Positions 11,778 to 22,587 of a stretch of DNA of 64,000 nucleotides are shown in pieces. Location: the NCBI GenBank assembly GCA_030142905.1, contig JASJOG010000015.1:3408501-3472500 (forward strand), written 5' to 3'. The position numbers and the translations under genes were made by a program. The DNA is from Heliopora coerulea (lineage: Eukaryota; Cnidaria; Anthozoa; Scleralcyonacea; Helioporidae). Every line of letters starts with the position of its first letter. Positions within the stretch are counted from its first letter, which is position 1. The notes below the pieces were generated by a model. It was not told the origin of the DNA. It did no database searches and saw only the letters and a program-made list of their open reading frames with translations.

Positions 11778-12851
11778 TTAACATTTACTTGATGTAGATT
11801 GCTGAACGGAATATTTACTATCTACCGTTTGGAGGTCGATAGATTCGACTTTCCTCCGAGTTGCCGACGAAGCTGCTATTCTCCGTGTGATGGAATTAAC
11901 GTGCCTCCAAATAGCTTCACGAATAGTTACGTTTCTTAAGCAGTAAAAGAAAGGATTAAAAGTCGAGTTTAAGAATAACAAGGTGTACGCGAATGGTAAG
12001 AATCCAAAGAGGTATAAGGTGTTCACACCATGCATTTTTTCATAAACTAACGAAATGATTGTAGGAAGATAGGCCAGAAACATAACCGTCATCAGAAGAA
12101 CAGCAGTTTTTACCAAGTAAGCCTTTTTCCTCAGGTCCCTTGAATGCGTTACGTTGTTTAGAGTTCCCGAATTGTTGTGGAATCTACTTCGAGCAAAACT
12201 TCTATAAATTCTAACATAAATGCAAACGTTGGCGGTGAATAGGACGATAATCATTCCAAGCATGAACATCTCAAAAACTATGTGGTATTTTTCGAAAATC
12301 TGTTCTAGTATAACGAACGGTAACCAAACTGTCCAAGCTACGCTAGCCACGATAGCTATGCGACTTTTTGTGACTTCGTTACGATGTTTAATTGGATGAC
12401 ACACAGCTAGGTATCGATCGATGCTCACAAGGGTTAGAGTGAGGAAGGAGACTCCTGTAAAATAAACCACCGAAAGTTGGATTGGCAGCCATAATGTGCA
12501 GTTGTAAATACTGTATATTTCCATGATTTTTTGAGCGATAAGAAGTGGTTGGGTAACCAGCCCGACTGAGATGTCCGTGATAGCCAGTAGCATAAGCAGA
12601 AAGTAGTGAGGGGTTCTCAAGGATGGCGTTTTGAAATAGATGAGAAGAAACACGGTGTTTGCTGATAAGGTTATCAGAGCGGAGGCCATATTTATTACGA
12701 TGTGAAGAACATTCATTGCCACCATCCAATCCTCCATTGGTCCGTATGTATAACGAGGTTTTAGGCATTTAACCATATCGGTGGTATTATCTCCAGTAGA
12801 GCTAATGGTATCGTTTACTTCGGTCATGCTGACTTGTGGGTCATTCACCAA
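11778..12851 (-). CDS. Class A (rhodopsin-like) G protein-coupled receptor, M2 copy
   Basis: An intact single-exon receptor of 357 residues. The N-terminus (1-44) has two N-glycosylation sequons (N14, N22) and no signal peptide. TM1 spans about 45-73; TM2 about 82-106 with the conserved D93 in LAITD; TM3 about 116-141, followed by DRY at 145-147; TM4 about 165-184; TM5 about 193-216; TM6 about 247-270; TM7 about 281-304, ending in NPFFY at 299-303. The second extracellular loop is only about eight residues and has no cysteine, so the usual TM3-ECL2 disulphide cannot form. TM6 reads FLAYLP with no tryptophan at the toggle position. These traits recall the melanocortin/adenosine/cannabinoid (MECA) group, but the ligand is unknown. 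The start ATG is shared with M3, M4 and M5. It is probably functional and acts at the plasma membrane. Confidence 0.93.
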   Translation of the reverse strand: MVNDPQVSMTEVNDTISSTGDNTTDMVKCLKPRYTYGPMEDWMVAMNVLHIVINMASALITLSANTVFLLIYFKTPSLRTPHYFLLMLLAITDISVGLVTQPLLIAQKIMEIYSIYNCTLWLPIQLSVVYFTGVSFLTLTLVSIDRYLAVCHPIKHRNEVTKSRIAIVASVAWTVWLPFVILEQIFEKYHIVFEMFMLGMIIVLFTANVCIYVRIYRSFARSRFHNNSGTLNNVTHSRDLRKKAYLVKTAVLLMTVMFLAYLPTIISLVYEKMHGVNTLYLFGFLPFAYTLLFLNSTFNPFFYCLRNVTIREAIWRHVNSITRRIAASSATRRKVESIDLQTVDSKYSVQQSTSSKC

Positions 12852-13260
12852 CTCGAAGACTTGATCGTTTAGTTTGAGATTTAAATTGCTGGCCCTTTAC
12901 TGGATGTCGTATGTTCCGTCTTAAGAGACTCTGCTCCACTGTTTTTAAAATGTGTGATGAACGTTGCTGGCGGCAAAGATAAATGTATTGTTTAACACAG
13001 GAAATCTACAGGAAAGCAATAAAGTAAATTTCAGTGGTGGTTACCACTATGCAATATATATCAAATTAGGAATAATCACTCTAATCTTCTACGACCATAA
13101 AATATATTAAAAAAGTTGTGAGTGACGTTCATCAGAGGTGCGACAGAATCATCCACATTCCCACTCAAACATCCCGGGGTGGAGTGAAATGAAAATTAAG
13201 TTTGTCATTCGAAGAGGTTTGTCGCCATCGGAGTTTATTCTCGATATATTTGAAGATTTT

Positions 13261-13427
13261 AACGCTACTCGAAGTGAAACGAACCCATAGCGGGCAAGTA
13301 AGAGAAAACTCTACTTGATTGCAGCTGCATGGGATTCGAACCCGCAACTTTCGAATCCCAGCCGCGGTCAAGTAGAGATTTTTTTTCTGCTTGCTCAGTA
13401 TGGGTTCGTCTCACTTAGAGTAGCGTT
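13261..13427. repeat. tRNA-like foldback upstream of M2 GPCR
   Basis: Outer arms aacgctactcgaagtgaaac and its near complement (13400-13427) enclose a second inverted pair (ctctacttga/tcaagtagag) and a tRNA B-box-like core, gggattcgaacccgcaac at 13331. The same structure occupies the same place upstream of the M3 and M4 receptors; the M1 and M5 copies were deleted. It is most likely an old tRNA-derived SINE in foldback form, or a MITE that captured one. Confidence 0.6.
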
Positions 13428-14027
13428 GATGTCCTTGTCTTTCACCCAAGTACATAGTTCGATACAACTATTCTTACATTTATTTCATGTATTAACGAAG
13501 TAGTCTGTGAGGTCACTTATGTACGTAGTCACTGGACCCAAATGTGTGATAACAGTTTGTTTATTTTTTTAACTGGAGTTCAATGTTTGTACTCCAAACA
13601 TAGCATTTAGATAGGCGAGCATTTGAGCTGGGCGTACTAACCCAACGTCGCGGGACTTTAGATTTCGATCTGAAGAAGTAGGTTCTTAGCCAAAACTAAC
13701 TCGCCTTTTTTAATATTACATTAGTATCTATGGAAGATATTTTTCTCAACAAAATGGCTCTGGTCGATTGATGGACAGACGTAATCCATCACAACTGCAA
13801 GGTGTGTATGAATGTAGATCCGTCAGATGCGTCCACTTTAATTTTTTCATTTCTTATTCCGACTCGATTCTGTTTAAAAACCACATTTGTTTTTCTATTC
13901 AGAATCTGTTTTTGTGAGGATATACTTTTAGTAGAGAAATAACCAAGAAAAATAGCCTACATTGGTGCCATTGATCACTTCTCAACACTGTTCAACTTCA
14001 AGTGAAATCCTGTAAACATAGCCTTAG

Positions 14028-14191
14028 TCTGTGTGTGAATGATTTGTTCGCCACGATTGTTACACGGTTCTTATAAAACAAGCTTTAATTATCTTAATCT
14101 TATAAGATTTTAATTATGTTTTAAGATAATTAAAACTTGTTTTAGAAGAACCGTGTGACAATCGTGGCGAACAAATCATTCACACACAGAT
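14028..14191. repeat. Long palindrome, b-type monomer (M2 copy)
   Basis: Arms of about 72 bp (14028-14100 and 14120-14191) share gattgt/acaatc and the cacacag ends around an AT-rich centre. The a-type monomers have only one arm, in diverged form (about 5585-5650 in M1). The palindrome therefore arose in the b lineage by inverted duplication. It is also present in M4. Confidence 0.8.
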
Positions 14192-16304
14192 CGACTGCGC
14201 ACGTCCACGTTTAGGAAGTAGAAACCGTGACGTTGTTTAGGATCAGAGTCAAGATTTAACGGAACCTAGGCTTGTTGTTTTCGTCGAACATAACCTGACA
14301 AGCGAAAGTCCTCTGAAATGAGCTGAGTGGAATTGAGCCGTCACATTCATGATTAAAATATTTCGAAAGCTATTCAGAAATTGGAAAAACGAGTATGTAG
14401 TCTGGTGCGTAGGTTTTCGCGATTTACTTTTCATTGATCCTGTTGGGTCAATGGTTTTCAACCTTTTTTGGATGAAAGCCGACATGCCTCGTACTAAAAG
14501 ATCTTGCCATCTCCTGACTGAGAACAATCGGTCCTGGTTGTATGACCGCGCCTGCGTCCGAACCCTGAAGAATACTGAAGTGAATAACTGTAATATATAG
14601 TTATTCAGTTCTGTATTGCCGAGTTAGTCATCGTTAGATTTTAACACTAAATGGCTACTAGAAACTTAACAATGCTGTGGTGGTGAATATATGGTATATA
14701 GTTCTCAAACTCATTAATAATTCGTGAATTACAGTAGCCAATCCATGAAAGTATACTACATCACACGCATGCGTTATGATCCCCAATGAAAACTTGTAGG
14801 AAAATCGCTAGTGATCTGGATAACTTCTTAATTAACATATACAAAGCAGTGAAACGGACGAGCAATAAATCATTGCGAATACTCGTTTGAGAAGCTATAG
14901 TTGAAACACTCGTTTATCGTGCTTCATCAGTGGACTCAAAATACTGGGAAACAAGAAAAACCTCGGTGCTCCGCCTTCGGTTTTCATTATTTCCTCGAGT
15001 TTGGTATCCCTGATGAAACAGTCAAACTCGTGTTTGACCTATTACCTGCATCGTGTAACCTTGCTTTAAAATTCTCTTGGGACCACAAGTTATAAATTTC
15101 TTTTGTTTTGAATGACGTAAGAACACGTTGTAGAAGAAACCTTGGTGCTCGTTAAAACGCCCTAATAGTGAAGATCGACTGCTGTCACCGAACTGTCAAG
15201 CAGTTTTGTGTGTTTCTGTTCTTAGTTCCTGCAGCAAAGTCGATTGGCTATTAAGTTTAAATTGAAAGCGAAAGTTTCTTAGAATTTCAGTGTTTAATAA
15301 CCCGAATCCAAAATGTAATGTAAACGCGACACCTTTAAGTTGAATTATTACGTTAAAACCAAAGAACAATTTTTAAAAGTATTTGTGAAACGTTTAGTTT
15401 ACCTTTGAAAATCACTGACGGCGTCAGAATGTACTTTCACTTACCGTAGCACTTACAATATCACTGACCATCTACAACAGACCAACGTTGACTAGTATTT
15501 ATATCCTCTAGAAATGGCAGAGAGCCTTGTGACCGGAAACAGGAGTGAACACAACCATTTGATTGTTGGAACGTCAAACACTACCGCAAAACGCATCACA
15601 CCACAATTGTTAGCGATGTTGTGGTCTAGTTGATCGCAGGATAATGTCAAACGTATAATTTCAGGAAAATGTTTTCCAAGTTTCTGGCGAAAGAAAAGTG
15701 TTTGCAAATTTTTCAGGAAGATGTTTGTTCCTTCCGCAAATTATGTTTCGCTAAAAGTAGGAGACATTTTTAAAAGGAGGTTTTTGCAACAATGTATCCC
15801 TGCCGTCATAATGCACTTTAGCCCAGCTTGAGCATGCGAAAACTGTGGGAGGAAATTTTAAGAGGGAGAGAGAGGGAGTGCATAATTGGTGAAGTTTACT
15901 TAAGATTTCTTTTGTATTTTCCGAAGTTTTTGTTGCAATTTTCTAAGAGAACTTCCTGTTTTCAAGAAAGGGTGAAGTACACGTTGTGTTTGTCTTTTGT
16001 CAAAAGCAGGCCGGATCGTATTTAATCTCATATTTCGTAAGTTGAGATTTATAAATTACAGTTTAACAAGAAGCATAACAATTAAAGTAAATGATGATTT
16101 GCAAAAGTAGCAAAAATGTCCCTGAAAAAGGAACATGGAAACAAGCAACATGAAAAAAGGAATAAGCAATAAATCCAACCAAAACCGTCATAACGTAGCA
16201 AGCGGGTAGACAGGTGGGAACCATAACCTTAGAATAAATATAGGGGTCCAGTACATAACAGATAATAAAGCCATAATGAGGTGAACATAAATTTCATTAA
16301 GTGA

Positions 16305-16350
16305 ACTGAGGTTTCGCTGCGTCACGTAACATCAGAATATGAATAATATG
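16305..16350 (-). other. Decayed hammerhead-like motif (M3)
   Basis: The minus strand reads CTGATG, then a degraded stem II, then GCGAAAC. The core has lost bases and stem II has mismatches, so no activity is expected. A sister copy is in M5 at 31133-31178. It resembles the better motifs at 6490 and 17097 and probably marks an older insertion of the same kind of element. Confidence 0.45.
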
Positions 16351-16831
16351 ATAGAAGTCCAAGGTTTTCCCTTACGCGCATACTAACCCGAAAATACTCG
16401 GTAAAATCCTGTTCCTGCCAACAGTTTCAAAAAGTATGAAATAAATAAAACATTTCCGTTGTCAACCAATAGACGGAACTGAGCCAGTTTAGCAAGTAGT
16501 TTTGACGTGCGAAACTTTGTGATGACACTGACGACCTGAACGAAACTTACCATAACATGACTTGTAAATTCCACAAAAGTCGGCCGCTCATATTGCACAG
16601 CATCTATGAATAATCGGAGTTAAGATCCAAGCTTTTATGTGGAGCAGTGTAATACTGTGTGATATGAAACACGCACATCAAAACTTTAATCTCAACAAGT
16701 CGCGTTCCTTCTCACAGGGTACAGTTCATGCTTCAGTTCACTTTCGGTTTTCGTACGTCATACGAACCGTTGGAAATAACAAAGCCCAGCAAAAAACACG
16801 CAAAATAGGCATATTAAAGGTTTAAAATGTA

Positions 16832-16872
16832 ATTCTAACGTTTCGTTGCTACACGCAACATCCTCAGAGAAT
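16832..16872 (-). ncRNA. Type I hammerhead ribozyme motif (M3 element, left arm)
   Basis: Read on the minus strand: stem I strand ATTCT (16872-16868), core CTGAGGA (16867-16861), one unpaired T (16860), stem II GTTGC (16859-16855) with GCAAC (16849-16845), then GAAA, ACGT and T, with predicted cleavage followed by AGAAT (16836-16832), which pairs with the first strand. All core positions match the hammerhead consensus CUGANGA...GAAA. Confidence 0.7.
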
Positions 16873-17096
16873 GAATGAAAAACTATATTACAAGGTGATG
16901 ATATATAATGGTATGTTACATGATAAGTAAACGAGATATTGGCGTAGGAGACATTTTCTTTTCTCGACCCTTCTATTACATCTCAGTCTGCTGTTTCCTT
17001 GTGCCCTTCCCACTTCCGCTCTTACGCCAATATCTCGTTTACGTATCATGCAACATACCATTATATATCATCACCTTGTAATATAGTTTTTCATTC

Positions 17097-17137
17097 ATTC
17101 TCTGAGGATGTTGCGTGAAGCAACGAAACGTTAGAAT
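17097..17137 (+). ncRNA. Type I hammerhead ribozyme motif (M3 element, right arm)
   Basis: Stem I is ATTCT (17097-17101) with AGAAT (17133-17137). The core CTGAGGA is at 17102-17108, with an unpaired T at 17109. Stem II is GTTGC (17110-17114) with GCAAC (17120-17124), loop GTGAA. GAAA is at 17125-17128 and the self-complementary ACGT at 17128-17131; predicted cleavage is after T17132. Relative to the M2 motif, stem I and stem II bases change on both sides while pairing is kept. Confidence 0.72.
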
Positions 17138-18557
17138 TACATTTTAAACCTTTAATATGCCTATTTTGCGTGTTTTTTGCTGGGCTTTATTATTTCTTCT
17201 CCGTCTGCGATTCCCGCCTGGTACCTCTGTCAACCGTTGGAAATGAAGTATCAATGCTTATGCGAATAATGCATTGTTGAACATTAATTTACCAACATAG
17301 TTCAACATTCGTTGTTTGGGAAATGTTGAGAAGTGTCGAGCAGAGTAGAGTGTAGTCTTGTACGTGTTGTTAAAAATTTACTGACAGCCAGCTCGTTGAA
17401 CAGTACTGAGCACGTCCCTGTTCTCTTGAAGTTTCTGCCGCCAGCCCACCAATAAATAATTGATTATCAAATGTTGTTGTCTGTCGTGGGTGTTGAAATT
17501 ACTGATAAATCATTTTGTTTATCTTTGAAAATCCCTGGAAGTAATTGTAAAAGCTCTCCCATGAGTAGAGGACTTTATCCCTGAAGAAATACAATAATCG
17601 AAATGTGAAACCAAATTTAAGTGAAACGTATATAATATCTTCCACAAGAAATGCAGTAAGACACGGCAGGAACTAATGTCTTTATCTCCAGATGACCCCC
17701 TTGAGTGTTGAATTTTGGGCGAAGTATCGTTCTCATAGAATTTTTCATCCGTGCAGATCTATGATTAAAGCTACTTTAGTGAGATGTGAGAAGAATTTTG
17801 TCCGGTTTCTTCGTGCAGTAACACTGGACCCATGAGGAGTGGCCCTTACTGGACCTGTATGGAGAATTAGTTAGCTAACTGGCAGGGTTGTCCAGTATAA
17901 ACAGAGAATGTTTAGCTGATTGAGTTTGGTGTCGGAAGTGAGAACAGAAATAAACATAACTGTTTGACTCTTCGGTGACAATAGAAGACCTTCAGTTATT
18001 GGGGCGTTTTAAAAAGCACCGTGGCTACGGCTGAAACGTGTTTTTACAATAGAGCTTTTCACTTTTTCAGTTTGTTTTTTTACTTTTTAAATAAACACAC
18101 TTTAAACATATAATAGACACTGATCAGTTCATGTAAATGTGGCTTGCACGTGTGCTAGTATAATGTGTTTTCTTTTTTTTCCCCAATTTTAGTTTTATCT
18201 TTGCTATAAAAGAAATAGAGCTCTGCTGAAGCAATTCTGGGCCCAGGTACAAAACATTTCAAGGTAGGACTCCGCCACTAAACAAAAGAACAAAGTACTG
18301 ATGTTTCAAGCTAATGCCCTTAATCAGGGGTATCTGTCTCCGAGGAGGGCTTCCGCTTGAAACGTCTGTACCTTGTTATTTCGTTTCTTGTCAGTGATAT
18401 TTGTGAATACAGTCCGGAAGCCTTAAGCCTACTCACATACAAAAACTCAATCATTTGCGCGTGAGGCCTTTTAACATTTACTTTATGTAGACTGCTCAGC
18501 GGAATATTTACTATCTACCGTTTGGATGTCAATAGATTTGACTTTCCTCAGAGTTGC

Positions 18558-19541
18558 CTACGAAGCTGGTATTCCCCGTCTCCTGGAATTAACGCGCTTC
18601 CTAATAGCTTCACGAATAGTTGCGCTTCTGAAGCAGTAAAACAAAGGATTAAAAGTCGAGTTTAAGAGTAACAAGGTGTACGTGAATGGTAAGAAGCCAA
18701 AGAAGTATACGGAATTCACACCATGCATTTTTTCATAAACTAACGCAATGATTGTAGGAAGATAGGCCAGAAACATAACCGTCGTCAGAAGAACAGCAGT
18801 TTTTACCAAGTAAGCCTCCTTCTTCAGCTCCCCTACACGCGTGACGTTGTTTAGTCTCGAATTGTTGTGGAATCTCCTTTGAGTAAATCTTGTATAAATT
18901 TTAACATAAATGCAAACGTTGGCGGCGAATAGGACAAGAATCATTCGAAGCATGAACATCTCAAAAACTGTGATGTATTCGTGGAAAACCACTCCTAGTA
19001 TAACGAACGTTAGCCAAACGGCCCAAGCTGCGCTAGCCACGATAGCTATACGACTTTTTGTGACTTTGTTACGATGCTTAACTGGATAACACACAGCTAG
19101 GTTTCGATCGATGCTCACAAGGGTGACAGTGAAGAAGGAGATTCCTGTGAAATAAACCGCAGAAGCTCGCATTGCTACCCATAATGTGGGGTTGTAAATA
19201 CTGTATATTTCCCTGATTTTTAGAGCGATAAAGAGTGGTTGGGTGACCAGCCCGACTGAGATGTCCGTGATAGCCAGTAGCATAAGCAGAAAGTAGTGAG
19301 GGGTTCTCAAGGATGGCGTTTTGAAATAGATGATAAGAAACACGGTGTTTGCTAATAGGGTTATCAGAGCGGAGACCATATTTATTACGATGTGAAGAAC
19401 ATTCATTGCCACCATCCAATCCTCCATTGGTCCGCATGCGTAAGGCGGTTTTAGGTATTTAGCCATATCGGTGTGATTATCTCCAGTAGAGCTAATGGTA
19501 TCGTTTACTTCGGTCATGCTGAGTTGCAGGTCATTCATCAA
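18558..19541 (-). CDS. Class A GPCR, M3 copy, with shortened C-tail
   Basis: A single-exon receptor of 327 residues, closest to the M5 and M1 sequences. All seven hydrophobic segments, the TM2 aspartate and NPLFYCFRS are present. Two oddities stand out. The DRY-equivalent reads SIDRNLAVC, so the tyrosine is replaced by asparagine. The C-tail ends at TAG (18558-18560) where M1 and M2 have TCG, which removes about 25 residues compared with M4. The TM3-top cysteine seen in M2 is proline here (YNPTLW), as in M5. It could still be functional, because the truncation lies beyond TM7, but signalling or regulation by the tail may differ. Confidence 0.9.
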   Translation of the reverse strand: MMNDLQLSMTEVNDTISSTGDNHTDMAKYLKPPYACGPMEDWMVAMNVLHIVINMVSALITLLANTVFLIIYFKTPSLRTPHYFLLMLLAITDISVGLVTQPLFIALKIREIYSIYNPTLWVAMRASAVYFTGISFFTVTLVSIDRNLAVCYPVKHRNKVTKSRIAIVASAAWAVWLTFVILGVVFHEYITVFEMFMLRMILVLFAANVCIYVKIYTRFTQRRFHNNSRLNNVTRVGELKKEAYLVKTAVLLTTVMFLAYLPTIIALVYEKMHGVNSVYFFGFLPFTYTLLLLNSTFNPLFYCFRSATIREAIRKRVNSRRRGIPAS

Positions 19542-19946
19542 CTCGAATATTTGATGGTTAAGTTTGAGATTTAAATTACTGGCCCTTTACTGGATGTCGT
19601 ATGTTCCGTCTTAAGAGACTCTGCTCCACTGTTTTTAAAATGTATGATGAACGTAGCTGGCGGCAAAGATAAATGTATTGTTTAACACAGGAAATCTACA
19701 GGAAAGCAATAAAGTAAATTTCAGTGATGGTAACAACTATGGAATATTAGAAATTATGAATAATGAATCTCCGTTCTACGACCATCAGATATATTAAAAA
19801 AGTTGTGAGTGACGTTCATCAGCGGTGGAATAGAATGATCCACATTTCCACTCAAACATCCCGGGATAGAATAAAATGAAAATTAAGTTTGTCATTTCAA
19901 CAGGTCTTGGACGTGACATTTTGTTCTCGAGATGTTTGTAGATTTT

Positions 19947-20110
19947 AACGCTACTCGAAGTGAAACGAACCCATAGCGGGCAAGTAAGAAAAAAACTCTA
20001 CTTGACTACAGCTGCATGGGAATCGAACCCGAGACTTTCGAATCCTAGCCGCGGTCAAGTAGTTTTTCTCTACTTGCCCGGTATGGGTTCGTCTCACTTA
20101 GAGTAGCGTT
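19947..20110. repeat. tRNA-like foldback upstream of M3 GPCR
   Basis: Counterpart of 13261-13427, with the same outer arms and B-box-like core (gggaatcgaacccgagac at 20018). Confidence 0.6.
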
Positions 20111-21499
20111 GATATCCTTGTCTCTCGCCCAAATACGTAGTTCGATACAACTATTCTTACATTTATTTCATGTGTTAACGAAGTAGTCTGAGGTCACTTA
20201 TGTACGTAGTCACTGCACACAAATGTGTGATAATTGTTTATTTTTTGAACTGGAGTTCGGGCTTTGTTCTTGAAACAGCATTTACATAGCCAAGCATATA
20301 AAGTGGGCCGTAATACCACGGCGTTGGTGGATTTTCGGATTCGATACCAAGAAAGTCGGCTCTTAGCCAAAACTGACTTCGCTTCTTTAATTAACATTAT
20401 TATACACTGTAGTTCGTATGGAAGATATTATTTCACAAAATGGCTCAGGCAGATTGATGCAGAGACGTAATCCATTACAACTGTAATGTGTGTATAAATG
20501 TAGATCCCTAAGGTGCGTACTCGTTAATCGTTTTCATTTCTAGTTTCGAATCAATTCTACTTGGAAACCGCATTTGATTTTCTATTCATAACTTCCTTTT
20601 AACAGGACATATTTTTTTACTTCCCTGTAAGTGTCAAAAACCGATTAAAATTCGAAGTAATGGTCAGTCGAGAAGTCATAAAGAGAAACAGTGTGCATCA
20701 GTGCCATTGATCATTTACTAACCCCGTTTCAACTCGAACTGAAATCCTTAGTAAGTGTCAGTGTTCATTTGATCGCCACGATTGTTATGCGGTTCGAATT
20801 AAACGAGTTTTGATCATCTAAAAGATCGGCTGGGACGTGCAGGTTTAGGAGGCAGAAACGGATCAATTGGAAGTCATATTTTAGTATGCCCTCGCCTACA
20901 CCCAAACCTAGAGCAATATTAAAGTAAATAACTTTAATATATAGTTATTCAGTTCTGTATTGCCGAGTTAGATTTTAACACTAAATGGCTTCTAAAAACT
21001 TAACAATGCGATGGTAGTGAATGAATGATGAACACTCACCATTTGCATTCTAACGCCCCCTATTTGCTGCCTTACTTCCATTGTCCCCCCCTGATGTTCT
21101 CCGAATGAGACAGGTTTCGTCTACACAGTGTAATTGCATTGTGTAACCACGCTTTAAAACACTCTTCCGACCGCATGTCTTAACATTGTTTTGTTTTGAA
21201 TGAAAATTTCTATTGTAAGAACACGTACACGTAGCCATAGTGCTTGTTAAAACGTCCTTGTAGCGGAGATCGACTGCTGCCACGGAAGCGTCAAACAGAT
21301 TTGTGTGTTTCTGTTCTTAGTTGCGGGAGCAAAGTCAAGTAGCTGTTAAGTTTCAATAGAAAGCAAAAGTTTCTTTGATGGCATTTCAACGTTTTATAAC
21401 GCGAATCCAAAATATAATTTAATCGCGACGCGATCCCAATAACATGGGAATTCGGTCCTCGAATGGAAAGAAACTTGACAACCGTCGTCCGGATGGAAA

Positions 21500-21900
21500 A
21501 ATAAAACGTAGAGACATCAGGCGGGAATCCTAACCCTGTCAAGAATATTAGTGCCCAGCATATTATTCTTAGTAGCATTGTTGAAACAAAAACGAACCAG
21601 TTAATAATGGAAATATTTTTTAATCACTAACGTTTCGTTACATAACCTGTAACATCATCAAAGTAAATGATAACTATATACACGTGTCGGGAACTTTTAA
21701 AGCTTAACGTTTATAAAATTGGGCGGGTAAAAGTTCCCGACACGTGTATATAGTTATCATTTACTCTGATGATGTTACAGGTTATGTAACGAAACTTTAG
21801 TGATTAAAAATTATTTCTATTATCAACTGGTTCGGTTTTGTTTCAACATTGCTACTAAGAATAATATGCTGGGCAGAAATATTCTTGACAAAGTAGGGAG
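21500..21900. mobile_element. Foldback element with hammerhead-like motifs (M4 copy)
   Basis: Orthologue of the M2 element. The right-arm motif keeps CTGATGA (21766-21772) and stem II, but ACGT in stem III has become ACTT (21795-21798). The left arm has the same C-to-T core change as M2, so that change predates the pair duplication. The outer left end contains the cgggaatcc tail (21523-21531). Confidence 0.75.
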
Positions 21901-22567
21901 ACATGTGGAAAGGCTGCGGAACATAATTTCATAACCTGGGTTCTGATCTGTAGTGAATGAGATCCGGTAAAAGGCAACGTGAATTAAATCATATTCCTTT
22001 CAGAGGAATTAGGGTGCTGAGGTGGTGGGCTAAATAAACGAAGTAAGAAAACACGGATACAGCGATGGAGAAAAGCTTCAGGGTAGCCATTACGAAGTAA
22101 AAAGTTTTTAAGCTTTAGGACTTCAGCGTGAAAAAGGTAGCAGGAGGAAGAAATTGTAAAGTGTCGATGTAGTAGAGTGTAGGCGAGAACCCGCTTAAAG
22201 AAAGATGGAATGAAACTGTGAAAGTTAGTGAATAAACGTGTAAAAGTGGGCTTGCGATAAACTGAAGTGGAGAAACCATCGGACCGATTAATTAAACCTG
22301 TAGGAAAGGAAGCGCGGAGTTGACCTTTAGCTGGTTAGTGAATGTGATGTTGGGATGTTGAGAGTTGAGATAATCTAGAAAGGGACGAGCGTGATCACGG
22401 GAGCGAAAAATAACCAAACAATCATCAGAATAACGCGGAAAAATAGGGGCTTAAAATCGTCTGGGCAGTTAGCCAACCAACAGCGTTCATGAAATGCTAA
22501 GAACATATTAGCCAACCCATAGCTACAGCATTTGTTTGTTCATATAGGCAATCATTAAATAAGAAAT

Positions 22568-22587
22568 GGTTGGTTGGTTGGTTGGTT
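22568..22587. repeat. (GGTT)5 microsatellite
   Basis: Orthologue of the (GGTT)13 tract in M2. Confidence 0.95.

Larger units (their letters stand above)
5705..14596. repeat. Tandem segmental duplication monomer M2 (b-type)
   Basis: This monomer aligns with M4 throughout and more weakly with the a-type monomers (compare about 690-780 with about 6010-6100), showing an older a/b duplication followed by duplication of the a+b pair. It differs from M4 by a LINE insertion, a longer GGTT tract and small indels. Its only convincing gene is the GPCR at 11778-12851. The stretch 7370-10030 contains short open frames that are not kept open in M4, and I see no gene in it. Confidence 0.85.
16778..17244. 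mobile_element. Foldback element with two intact hammerhead motifs and 13-bp TSD
   Basis: 467 bp found only in M3. The target duplication aaccgttggaaat occurs at 16765-16777 and 17232-17244; the empty site is readable in M1 near 3464. The arms (about 16787-16947 and 17024-17187) are nearly perfect inverted complements around a unique centre of about 75 bp. The right end continues into a tail with cgattcccgcctggta, while the left arm stops short of that tail. Each arm has a hammerhead motif, on opposite strands. No protein is coded. The TSD length and ribozyme content suggest a partial Penelope-like retroelement insertion; this is inferred. Confidence 0.85.
14597..20935. repeat. Tandem segmental duplication monomer M3 (a-type)
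   Basis: This monomer aligns with M1 and M5. Compared with them it lacks the TIR element (equivalent of about 1745-2670) and the SINE region (equivalent of about 2740-3140), and it carries a private 467-bp foldback insertion. From about 16080 to 16380 it shares sequence with M5 (30890-31180) that M1 has lost. I see no genes outside the GPCR at 18558-19541. Confidence 0.85.

Noticed and set aside
12388..12768. Second open frames on the same strand inside each GPCR (12388-12768, 19078-19437, 35163-35543)
   Set aside because: They are alternative-frame shadows of the receptor codons; their similarity follows from the genes themselves.
21291..21578. Small frames at 21291-21578, 36943-37179 and 59902-60093 sharing a WALxFxxxLRFPP-like peptide
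   Set aside because: The shared peptide is a translation of the common non-coding tail of the foldback family, read in the same relative frame.
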